Below are positions 17,372-24,031 of a stretch of DNA of 33,124 bases, in pieces. Origin of the DNA: Campylobacterales bacterium (GTDB taxonomy: Bacteria > Campylobacterota > Campylobacteria > Campylobacterales > JAOZPA01); NCBI GenBank assembly GCA_029932985.1, contig JAOZPA010000005.1, positions 5,364-38,487 of the forward strand, written 5' to 3'. Numbering within the stretch: the first letter of the stretch is position 1; every line of letters begins with the position of its first letter. The notes under the pieces were generated by a model. The model ran no database searches. It was given only the letters and a program-made list of their open reading frames with translations, and was not told where the DNA came from. Made by a program: the position numbers and the translations under genes.

Positions 17372-18445
17372 TTGAATTGGAATGAATTTGATAATATAAA
17401 AATATTAATCGCAGAGGATGATATATTTAATAGAGAATTTTTAGTATCTATGTTTATAGAGTATGAAAATTTTGAAATTCTTGAAGCTCAAGATGGGCAG
17501 GAAGCTTATGAAAAGATTTTGAAATATCCTCTTGATGTGATTTTACTAGATGTGCATATGCCAAAAAAAAATGGACTTGAGATAGTAAAAGATATGAGAA
17601 AGATGGAGAAATTTACATCAGTCCCCGTAATCGTGATAACTTCTGACAAGCACGATAAAACAAAAGCTCTGGAGTATGGGGCAAATGATTTTTTGCCAAA
17701 GCCTTATGATACGATGGAGCTAAAGGTTAGAGTTTATAATCAAGTAAAACTGCGAAAATATTCTCAAAAATTAGAGGAGCAGGTGGCTATAAAAACTCAA
17801 CAGTTGAGAGCAAAGATGAGTAAGATTGAGGAAACTCAACGGAAATTACTTTTGAGAATTGCTCTTTTTAGTGAAAAGCAGATGACAGATAAATCAAGTC
17901 ATAAAGTGGAAAAAATTGCAATTTATACAAAATATTTATCTCAAATGTGTGGGCTTTCTGCTGATAAACAGGAAGATATTTACTACTCATCTGCGCTTCA
18001 TAATATAGGTTTTTTTGCTTTACCAAACGAGATAAGAACAAAAAAAGGTCAATATAATGCTCGTGAGAGGGCAGAGATGCAAAAACATATTGGATATGGA
18101 AGCAAATTTTTATCAGGACTAGAGGAGACTGATTTGGTGAGAATTGCAAAACCGATAATATCACAATATAGTGAAAACTGGGATGGAAGTGGTTATCCAA
18201 AGGGATTAAAGGGAGATGAAATTTCTATCTATGCTAGAATTGTCACAGTTTGTGTACATTTCAATGCACTTACAACTCCTCGAGATTATAGAGAAAAAAA
18301 AGTTTTATCAGATAAAGAGGTTTATTCATCTATGAAAAGTGAATCTGGAATAACTTTTGACCCTATTTTACTAAATGTTTTTTTAAAAAATTTCAAAAAA
18401 TTCATACAAATAAAAGATAAATTAATTAAAAAGGTATCAAATTGA
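17372..18445 (+). CDS. Response regulator with partly degenerate HD-GYP domain (paralogue 2)
   Basis: From TTG 17372 the protein has 357 aa and its start aligns exactly with paralogue 1; AAAGGG lies eight bases before it. An earlier TTG at 17354 would add six residues without a ribosome-binding site. The receiver has D60 in LLDVHMP and K110. After a coiled coil, the HD-GYP domain keeps H210 of the HD pair (D becomes N211), the following His (H239 in KHIGYG) and the WDGSGYP motif. It replaces the two His of HHE with Y266-S267 (E268 stays) and loses the late Asp (V295, with N298 nearby). Catalysis is unlikely because four of six ligands are lost. It overlaps paralogue 3 by four bases, so both are probably translated together. 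Confidence 0.85.
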   Translation: MNWNEFDNIKILIAEDDIFNREFLVSMFIEYENFEILEAQDGQEAYEKILKYPLDVILLDVHMPKKNGLEIVKDMRKMEKFTSVPVIVITSDKHDKTKALEYGANDFLPKPYDTMELKVRVYNQVKLRKYSQKLEEQVAIKTQQLRAKMSKIEETQRKLLLRIALFSEKQMTDKSSHKVEKIAIYTKYLSQMCGLSADKQEDIYYSSALHNIGFFALPNEIRTKKGQYNARERAEMQKHIGYGSKFLSGLEETDLVRIAKPIISQYSENWDGSGYPKGLKGDEISIYARIVTVCVHFNALTTPRDYREKKVLSDKEVYSSMKSESGITFDPILLNVFLKNFKKFIQIKDKLIKKVSN

Positions 18446-19509
18446 TAGACTGGGAAAGCTTTGGAAATGTATCCATACTTAGTGTAGAGGATGATGGATT
18501 TAATCAAGAATTAGCTTCTGCGATTTTTGAAGAGATAGAAAATGTAACAGTTTATAGAGCTGAAAATGGAGAGGAAGCTTTAGATCTTTTGAAAAACATC
18601 TATGTAGATGTAATTTTACTCGATTTAATGATGCCAAAAATGAATGGATTTGAAACTTTAAAATCATTAAAATCAGATGAAAAATTAAGCTCAATTCCTG
18701 TAATTGTGGTTACTTCAAAAGAGGAGGAGAAAAAAACTACCTATAAATTGGGTGCAAATGATTTTATCTCTAAGCCATACAATCCAGAGGAGTTAAAATT
18801 AAGAACCTTTACTCACTTAAAGATGAAAAAATTTGCAGATATTTTAACAGGTATTAAAACTTCATATAAAAGTGATGATGCAAGTGGTTCAAAAAACTTT
18901 TCTGAATTAAAAGAGATTTTGGAAATTGTGGATAGCTCACAAAAACAGTTACTCTTCAAGCTAGGAAATCTTTCCCATGAAGATGAAACAAAAGATAGTA
19001 ATGCTTCTAAGCGATTAGGGGAATATGCTAAATATTTAGCAAAACTTCAAGGCTTGAACTCTAAAGATATAGAGAATATCTATTATTCTATGTCTATTTA
19101 TGATATAGGTTTTTTACGAATTCCTAAAGATATTTTGATTAAAAAATCTTATGGAGAGATTAGAAAGCATCCAGAACTTGGTGTTGAAATTTTAAAAGAT
19201 TTAAAAGAGACAGCACTTATTAAAATGGCAAAAGAGATAACATATATGCATCATGAAGATTGGGATGGTAATGGTTATCCACGAGGAATTAAAGAGTATG
19301 AAATATCAATTTATGCTAGAATCGCCTCAATTATTGATTATTTTGATGAGCTTACAACTAAGAGGTCTTATAGTGAAACTCTTTTATCTTCAAGTGAAGC
19401 TTTGGATGTTATGAAAAGAGAGCGAGGTTCAAAATTTGACCCTGCACTTTTAGATATGTTTATCAATAATTTTGATGAATTCATATCAATAAAAAAAAGA
19501 TATTCCTAA
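18442..19509 (+). CDS. Response regulator with nearly intact HD-GYP domain (paralogue 3)
   Basis: The 355-aa protein begins at TTG inside the TTGA overlap with paralogue 2. The receiver has D61 in LLDLMMP and K111. The HD-GYP domain keeps D221, H243 (RKHPELG), H270-H271-E272 in HHEDWDGNGYP and D299 in IIDYFDEL, but the first His of the HD pair is Tyr220 (IYDIGF). Five of six classical metal-ligand positions remain. Reduced or altered phosphodiesterase activity is possible, so this is the best candidate for an active output of the three. The REC to HD-GYP linker is Ser/Lys/Asp-rich and differs from the coiled coils of the other two. Confidence 0.86.
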   Translation: MIDWESFGNVSILSVEDDGFNQELASAIFEEIENVTVYRAENGEEALDLLKNIYVDVILLDLMMPKMNGFETLKSLKSDEKLSSIPVIVVTSKEEEKKTTYKLGANDFISKPYNPEELKLRTFTHLKMKKFADILTGIKTSYKSDDASGSKNFSELKEILEIVDSSQKQLLFKLGNLSHEDETKDSNASKRLGEYAKYLAKLQGLNSKDIENIYYSMSIYDIGFLRIPKDILIKKSYGEIRKHPELGVEILKDLKETALIKMAKEITYMHHEDWDGNGYPRGIKEYEISIYARIASIIDYFDELTTKRSYSETLLSSSEALDVMKRERGSKFDPALLDMFINNFDEFISIKKRYS

Positions 19510-19524
19510 AATAAAGGTATTGAG

Positions 19525-19953
19525 ATGTTGGCTAGAAACTATAATCCACTTTTAATTAAATTATTAAAAAAAGACCATCAGCAACTTTTTGCAATCTATG
19601 GAGATATATTAAATCTTCTTAAAAAAAATGCAAATTTTACAGAGATTCAAAATCTATTAGATGAGTTAAAAGTGGTATTATCTATGCACATAGATTTTGA
19701 AAACTCTCAACTATATTCATATCTTAAAAATATTTATAAAGAGGATAAAGCTAAATTATCATTTTTAAATGGTGCAGATAGAGATATGGGTGAAATTGTA
19801 GATATTGCTTTAAGATTTATAGATAAATTTTCAGAATATGAAGTTTTTATAAAGCAAAAAAAAGAGTTTGAAGAGGAGCTAAAACTTATAGGAGATGTTT
19901 TAGTAGATAGAGTTGGATTTGAGGAAAATCGACTCTATACATTATATAACTAA
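19525..19953 (+). CDS. Hemerythrin-like HHE-domain protein with incomplete ligand set
   Basis: The 142-aa all-helical protein has the hemerythrin/HHE layout: H18 in KKDHQQL (helix 1), H55 and E59 in MHIDFE (helix 2), and the C-terminal FEENRLY block (helix 4). In helix 3 the His is replaced (ADRDMGE, about residue 86), and the helix-4 His four residues before the EE pair is Arg129. A normal diiron O2 site is therefore doubtful; it may bind one metal, bind differently, or act as a scaffold. Hemerythrins commonly sense O2 or NO in signalling operons, which fits this cluster. The ATG follows AAGG; it lies 15 bases after paralogue 3 and 11 before the ODP gene. Confidence 0.75.
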   Translation: MLARNYNPLLIKLLKKDHQQLFAIYGDILNLLKKNANFTEIQNLLDELKVVLSMHIDFENSQLYSYLKNIYKEDKAKLSFLNGADRDMGEIVDIALRFIDKFSEYEVFIKQKKEFEEELKLIGDVLVDRVGFEENRLYTLYN

Positions 19954-19964
19954 GGAGGTTTAAT

Positions 19965-20759
19965 ATGAAATTAGGGAATAGGGAATATAATCTAAAAACA
20001 GATGCGGTCTTGCTTTTGCAAAAAGGAAATCATTCTGTTTATTGGATTGGAACAGATAGTGAAGCGGTACTTAGAAACAATATTTATTTAATCAAAGATG
20101 GTGATGAGGGGATGGTGGTAGATTGTGGGAGCAGAGATGATTTTAAATCGACTTTATCTCGAATTAGACAAATTATGCCAATTAGAAATATCAACAGACT
20201 TTTTATCAATCATCAAGACCCAGATGTAAGTTCAGGAATGGTTGATTGGCTTAAATTAAATCCAAATATCGAGGTCATAACTTCTCCAAATATTAATGTA
20301 TTGATAAAACATTACGGGGTGGGAGATTATAAATACTTTAATACTCAACGAAATCCATCATTAACATTTAAATCTGGTGAAATCTTAGATTTTATCCCCT
20401 CACCATTTATGCACTCTCCAGGGGCAGTTACAATATATCATAGAACATTAAAAACACTTTTTTCGGGTGATATTTGGGCAGCTATAGCTATGGAATGGGA
20501 TTTGATTGTAAAAGGAGATTTTGATGAGCATATTGAATCTATGGATTTTTTCCATACCGATTATATCGCATCAAATAAAGCTTCACGAAATTTTTTAATT
20601 AATTTTAAAGACAAAGAAGTAAATAATATTTTTCCTCAACATGGTAGCATAATTACCAAAAAAAATGTGAAAAAAGCGATGAGATATTTAAGAGACTTAA
20701 AATGTGGGACAGATTTTTTCAAAGAAATTTCAGATGAAGAGCTTAGTTTTATGAATTAA
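19965..20759 (+). CDS. Diiron beta-lactamase-fold protein of the ODP/flavodiiron family
   Basis: The 264-aa protein is a stand-alone metallo-beta-lactamase-fold domain without the flavodoxin part of flavodiiron proteins. Expected iron ligands are all visible: H83, D85 and D87 in NHQDPDVSSG, H150 in PFMHSPGA, D169 in FSGDIWA and H226 in PQHG. The HxDxD form in place of HxExD is the type known from ODP, the oxygen-binding diiron protein that works with chemotaxis proteins in Treponema denticola. A role as O2 (or NO) sensor feeding the phosphorelay is inferred. It has the strongest ribosome-binding site of the cluster (AAGGAGGT), so it is probably abundant. It is the last gene before a terminator. 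Confidence 0.85.
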   Translation: MKLGNREYNLKTDAVLLLQKGNHSVYWIGTDSEAVLRNNIYLIKDGDEGMVVDCGSRDDFKSTLSRIRQIMPIRNINRLFINHQDPDVSSGMVDWLKLNPNIEVITSPNINVLIKHYGVGDYKYFNTQRNPSLTFKSGEILDFIPSPFMHSPGAVTIYHRTLKTLFSGDIWAAIAMEWDLIVKGDFDEHIESMDFFHTDYIASNKASRNFLINFKDKEVNNIFPQHGSIITKKNVKKAMRYLRDLKCGTDFFKEISDEELSFMN

Positions 20760-20799
20760 TTTGTAATATAAGAAATATGAATTCAATAAGATGGGAATC

Positions 20800-20821
20800 A
20801 AGCCGATAAATCAGCTTTTTT
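20800..20821 (+). terminator. Terminator after the sensor cluster
   Basis: AAGC-C-GA, TAAA loop, TC-A-GCTT (20800-20817) forms a stem with one C-A mismatch, and the T run (20816-20821) follows directly. It ends the seven-gene unit about 40 bases after the ODP stop codon. Confidence 0.55.
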
Positions 20822-20872
20822 CTCACCACGTTTGTAAAAAAATAAAATTATATTTGATGTAAAGTTATTAGA

Positions 20873-20897
20873 TTTGGATAGCACAAAACTATCCAAA
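20873..20897. other. Perfect 9-bp hairpin in structured intergenic region
   Basis: TTTGGATAG (20873-20881) pairs perfectly with CTATCCAAA (20889-20897) around loop CACAAAA. Neither strand has a T run on the 3' side, so a simple intrinsic terminator is doubtful. It could end the tRNA transcript from the right or be part of a small RNA. Confidence 0.45.
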
Positions 20898-20934
20898 AAA
20901 TGTATTGTATGAATATATAATTTTATTATAAAAC

Positions 20935-20982
20935 AAAGGAGGCAAAAATGTTTTAATCTTTTTTATATACTTTAAAGGAGGC
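20935..20982 (+). repeat. Direct repeat of AAAGGAGGC (two copies, 39 bases apart)
   Basis: Copies are at 20935-20943 and 20974-20982. On the forward strand each is a perfect Shine-Dalgarno sequence followed by an ATG (20948, a two-codon ORF ATG-TTT-TAA; 20989, a 14-codon ORF running into the tRNA antisense). On the reverse strand both read GCCTCCTTT, like the 16S rRNA 3' end, just behind the tRNA CCA. No longer gene is opened by either copy. Confidence 0.6.
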
Positions 20983-20989
20983 TACAATA

Positions 20990-21066
20990 TGGTGGGTCCA
21001 CCAGGACTCGAACCTGGGACCACTCGGTTATGAGCCGAGTGCTCTAACCAACTGAGCTATGGACCC
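20990..21066 (-). tRNA. tRNA with CAU anticodon (tRNA-Ile2 or elongator tRNA-Met)
   Basis: A full 77-base cloverleaf reads on the reverse strand: acceptor GGGTCCA (21066-21060) pairing with TGGACCC (21000-20994), D arm GCTC...GAGC, anticodon stem CTCGG/CCGAG with loop CTCATAA (anticodon complementary to 21030-21032), T arm CCAGG-TTCGAGT-CCTGG, discriminator A and an encoded CCA (20992-20990). The G1-C72 pair rules out the initiator type. The GGCTCATAACC core and GGTC variable loop look more like lysidine-modified tRNA-Ile(CAU) than elongator tRNA-Met, but the assignment is not certain. Confidence 0.93.
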
Positions 21067-21085
21067 TCCGTTGTGTTGAGTCAGG

Positions 21086-21091
21086 ATTATA
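21086..21091 (-). promoter_or_regulatory. -10 box for the tRNA gene
   Basis: Reading the reverse strand, TATAAT is preceded by TTG and lies 19 bases before the mature tRNA 5' end, giving a leader of about a dozen bases to be removed by RNase P. Confidence 0.6.
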
Positions 21092-21245
21092 CAAAATATA
21101 AGCTTAGAAAATGTTTAAATTATGAAAAAATATTATTTCTTTCTTTTTTTAAACCTATCATTAATCAATTATCAATTTACTAATCTAATTTACAGAAAAT
21201 TTTTGTTAATATTTCAATAAAGAATTAACTTTAAGGAGATAAATT

Positions 21246-22208
21246 TTGCCTATAGCTATTATTTGTTCAGGCGGAGATTGTGCAGGTATGAATCCTGCAA
21301 TCAAAAAATTTGTAGATTATGCTTATGAAAAAAAAATTCAACCCTATTTTATCTATGATGGATTAGAGGGATTAATTGATAATTCAATTGAACCTGCTAT
21401 TTACGAAGATGTTTCAGGAATTATACACGACGGCGGTACTATGATTCGCTCCTCTCGCTCAAAGCGATTTTTCAAACATAAGTATAGAAAACAAGCTTAT
21501 GAAAATTTAAAAAACAATGATATAGATAAAGTAATAGTTTTGGGAGGCGATGGCTCATTTCGGGCATTTGAGCAGTTTTACAAAGATTTCAAGATTGATT
21601 TTGTCGGTATTCCCTCCACTATTGATAATGATATTTTTGGTACAGATTATTGTTTGGGAGTTGATACTGCTTTAAATATTATCAGAAAATCTATCGATGA
21701 GGTACGAGATACTTCCGCATCATTTAAAAGGGCTTGTGTTGTTGAAACTATGGGGAGAGATTGTGGTTATTTGGCTTTGGTTTCAGCTATCACATCTGGA
21801 GCTGAAATCTGTATCATCCCAGAGCTGGAATATGATTTAGATTCTCTTGGCAAAAAATTAAAAAAACAACTCAAAAATGGTCGTAGATATATTGTAGCTG
21901 TTGTGGCTGAGGGGTCAAAAAGAACCAAAATGGTAGTTAAATGGCTAGAAAATGAGATAAAAATAGAGACAAGAGCCACAATCTTAGGACATATTCAAAG
22001 AGGAGGAAATCCTACAGTTTTTGATAGAATGATGGCAACGGAATTTGTAAAAAATGCAATGGACAAATTAATAACTGGTCAAGATATAGATTTGGTGGTT
22101 GTATATAAAAATTCAAAATTTGATTTTGTGAGTATTGACTATATAAATTCTCAGAAATATATGATTAAAGATAGTTTGCTTGAGATGGCTGAAAATTTAG
22201 CAAAATAA
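21246..22208 (+). CDS. pfkA: 6-phosphofructokinase, ATP-type
   Basis: PfkA phosphorylates fructose 6-phosphate to fructose 1,6-bisphosphate. The 320-aa length and motifs fit bacterial PfkA: GGDCAGMN (9-16), ATP-site GGDGS (100-104), catalytic STIDND (D127), MGRDCGYLAL and the substrate-binding GHIQRGGNPT. Gly at 103 and the absence of Lys in the TIDND block (PSTIDND) favour ATP over pyrophosphate as donor. TTG 21246 is supported by AAGGAG at good spacing. The gene stands alone between the tRNA and a reverse-strand block. Many well-studied Campylobacterota (Campylobacter, Helicobacter) lack PFK, so its presence bears on glycolytic capacity. Confidence 0.92.
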   Translation: MPIAIICSGGDCAGMNPAIKKFVDYAYEKKIQPYFIYDGLEGLIDNSIEPAIYEDVSGIIHDGGTMIRSSRSKRFFKHKYRKQAYENLKNNDIDKVIVLGGDGSFRAFEQFYKDFKIDFVGIPSTIDNDIFGTDYCLGVDTALNIIRKSIDEVRDTSASFKRACVVETMGRDCGYLALVSAITSGAEICIIPELEYDLDSLGKKLKKQLKNGRRYIVAVVAEGSKRTKMVVKWLENEIKIETRATILGHIQRGGNPTVFDRMMATEFVKNAMDKLITGQDIDLVVVYKNSKFDFVSIDYINSQKYMIKDSLLEMAENLAK

Positions 22209-22237
22209 AAGATTATTTTTTAGTATTATTTTGGTAA

Positions 22238-22984
22238 CTATTGGATAGTTTCTATCTTTATCCATCTTTTAAATATTTTTTTACCTTTGAACTTTATAAA
22301 TATCATTTTATTTTTTATATCAATATCTAATAATTTTATTTTATCATTTCTAATTATATATCTTTTTGTTGCATTTCCATTTGGGGTGAGATAAAAATAG
22401 GATTTTTTACTTTTGATTTTAGTAAATTTAGGAGTTATTATGCTTTTTTGCAAAATTCCCTTTTTATTAAAAATTCTTATCCTCTCTATCCCACTTTGCA
22501 TAAAACTCTCTTTTTTCATTGAGATGTAGGGGATTTGATTTGAAATTTTATATATCGTAGAGATATAGGATTCTATTGATTTTTGTGAACCTATTAATTC
22601 CCGATTTTTACGACTGATTCTTAGATTTGAGATATTTGAAATAGATTTTACATATCTCTTTTTTTTTGCTGAAAACAGATAATAATCACGAAAAAGATTT
22701 ATATCTCTCACACCAATATCTACCAAAATTCCAATATCAGTAAATCCATCAAAATTATAATCTTTGAGTACAAAAAGTTCAAACTCCTTGCCACTTGTAA
22801 GAATCACAATATCTCTATCTAAATCTGTAATTTTTTGCTTCATCGCCATATCAAAAATAACATACAATGAACTATTTATCACCTCAAGTTTTGCAAATTT
22901 AGTTTTATTTATCTTAAATTTCTTTGTCTCATTTAATCCAAATACAAGAGTTATAAAACTCAAAAATAGAAATAATATTTTCAG
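22238..22984 (-). CDS. Secreted protein of unknown function, probable CTG start
   Basis: The C-terminal 240 residues are a beta-rich, Lys/Ile-rich protein with a DYNFDGFTDIGI segment, a DxDxD-like calcium or FG-GAP type loop seen in XAC2610-like proteins. The nearest ATG/GTG/TTG-type start is TTG 22963, but it gives only a stub of a signal peptide (MSFITLVFG) and has no ribosome-binding site. Extending in frame to CTG 22982-22984 gives MKILFLFLSFITLVFG, a normal Sec signal peptide, with AAGG six bases before the codon. I therefore prefer the CTG start (249 codons including stop, 248 aa), with ATT codons nearby as alternatives. It is likely periplasmic or exported. Function is unknown, and it lies downstream of the PsiE-like gene. 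Confidence 0.65.
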   Translation of the reverse strand: MKILFLFLSFITLVFGLNETKKFKINKTKFAKLEVINSSLYVIFDMAMKQKITDLDRDIVILTSGKEFELFVLKDYNFDGFTDIGILVDIGVRDINLFRDYYLFSAKKKRYVKSISNISNLRISRKNRELIGSQKSIESYISTIYKISNQIPYISMKKESFMQSGIERIRIFNKKGILQKSIITPKFTKIKSKKSYFYLTPNGNATKRYIIRNDKIKLLDIDIKNKMIFIKFKGKKIFKRWIKIETIQ

Positions 22985-23029
22985 AATAATCCTTCACTAG
23001 AAAATCCTTTGAGGCTATAGGTTTAACAA

Positions 23030-23044
23030 CCCCAAACGGAAATT
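23030..23044 (+). repeat. Copy 3 of the CCCCAAACGGAAATT element
   Basis: Fifteen bases identical to 2866-2880 lie in the 58-base gap between the reverse-strand PsiE-like gene and the secreted protein gene. This copy is outside any coding sequence, so codon constraint does not explain it. Confidence 0.55.
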
Positions 23045-23468
23045 ATACAAATGTTTTATGTTTCTTGTTTGAATGATGTGTTATAGCTGGGCAAGTTTTG
23101 CAATTTTTATCATTTGGGCTATATCGTAAAGACATTATTCTAAAGATAAAAAATACAAATATTAAAGCAAGAAAAAATCCAACCTTCATCACTTGGTCAT
23201 TAAAACTATATTTATCATTTGATACAATTAATACGACATCTCGAATAAAAAACATTATGAAACTATCAATCACCACAGAAAGTTTAATCGTCGAAGTTAC
23301 AATAAACTCTTTTATCATTCTCACAACCTCTAACAAAATCATAAAAATCAAAAATGTACTAATTACTTGAGAAATAGACAAATAATCAAGCAAAATCAAA
23401 ATAGTGATAAATACTACTCCTGTTGTTTCCAACATCATAATACTTTTTTTTCTAGTTAACTCTGACAT
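23043..23468 (-). CDS. PsiE-like (phosphate-starvation-inducible) membrane protein
   Basis: The 141-aa protein has four hydrophobic segments (about 11-28, 32-50, 65-82 and 94-111), an LLEVVRMI segment and a RDVVLI block at the third to fourth helix junction, matching the PsiE family layout. The C-terminal tail is cytoplasmic and carries CKTC, perhaps a metal or redox site not seen in all relatives. PsiE is induced by phosphate lack in E. coli, but its biochemical role is unknown. AAGGAG stands before the ATG. Confidence 0.7.
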   Translation of the reverse strand: MSELTRKKSIMMLETTGVVFITILILLDYLSISQVISTFLIFMILLEVVRMIKEFIVTSTIKLSVVIDSFIMFFIRDVVLIVSNDKYSFNDQVMKVGFFLALIFVFFIFRIMSLRYSPNDKNCKTCPAITHHSNKKHKTFV

Positions 23469-23503
23469 CTTTCTCCTTTTTGATATAAAGTAGCAAAAAT
23501 TTT

Positions 23504-23542
23504 AAAAAAAACAGAGTAAAAGGTAAGATAAGTCTCACCTTT
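23504..23542 (-). terminator. Terminator after the holin/muramidase pair
   Basis: On the reverse strand AAAGGT pairs with ACCTTT (23542-23537 and 23524-23519), with an inner AGA/TCT helix around a TAAG loop. A run of eight T follows after seven bases (23511-23504). It starts 15 bases behind the holin stop codon. Confidence 0.55.
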
Positions 23543-23557
23543 ATAATACTATTTAAT

Positions 23558-24031
23558 TTAGATTGTTGAATTACTATTGTGTTTTTGCCAATTACTTTTT
23601 CCTTGAACTTTTTCAATTGTTCTTGCACCAAAATATGCAGCTACTACTACCATTAAAAGATTTTGATAACCTTCAGCATATATTGGTTGAATCTCAAGTG
23701 CAGTTGCTGAAAAAGCCATTATTGAATAAACTATTATTAGAAAAATAAGTGAAAGTGGACGAACCATTCTCTGAATAAAAGATGAATTATTATCACTCAC
23801 CCATCTTTTTGTAGTCTCTTGGTCTATCGCAATATTTTCACGACTTGCCACCTCATACTCTCTAATGCTTAATTTTTTCATCTCAATTTCATAATTCATA
23901 CTAGCTTTAGCAATCTCATTTTCCATCTCGATTTTTTCTTCATCTGTGGTAAAATTTTTGTCGATTGCATTACCAACTGCCTCTATCACTCCTGCTCCTG
24001 CCGCTGTTGCAAATTTACTTAAAAAACTCAT
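23558..24031 (-). CDS. Holin of the GTA_holin_3TM type
   Basis: From ATG 24031 the protein has 157 aa; AAGGAG lies ahead of it, and a TTG seven codons upstream is less likely. An Ala/Gly-rich N-terminus (about 4-22), an acidic coiled-coil region (30-75) and two membrane segments (about 92-109 and 122-136) follow the pattern of the '3TM holin for gene-transfer release' family, including the MVRPLSL lead-in and AYFGART tail. Holins open the inner membrane so that a muramidase can reach peptidoglycan. Its start overlaps the muramidase stop (ATGA), so the two are made together. No phage structural genes are near. Confidence 0.8.
   Translation of the reverse strand: MSFLSKFATAAGAGVIEAVGNAIDKNFTTDEEKIEMENEIAKASMNYEIEMKKLSIREYEVASRENIAIDQETTKRWVSDNNSSFIQRMVRPLSLIFLIIVYSIMAFSATALEIQPIYAEGYQNLLMVVVAAYFGARTIEKVQGKSNWQKHNSNSTI

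Noticed and set aside
20989-21033. Forward 14-codon ORF (MVGPPGLEPGTTRL) with ideal Shine-Dalgarno
   Set aside because: It is antisense to the tRNA; this kind of peptide is a well-known artefact of translating tRNA genes backwards. The duplicated leader itself is reported as a finding.
23098-23370. Forward open frame opposite the PsiE-like gene
   Set aside because: The reverse frame has four membrane helices, a good ribosome-binding site and family blocks; the forward one is a shadow.
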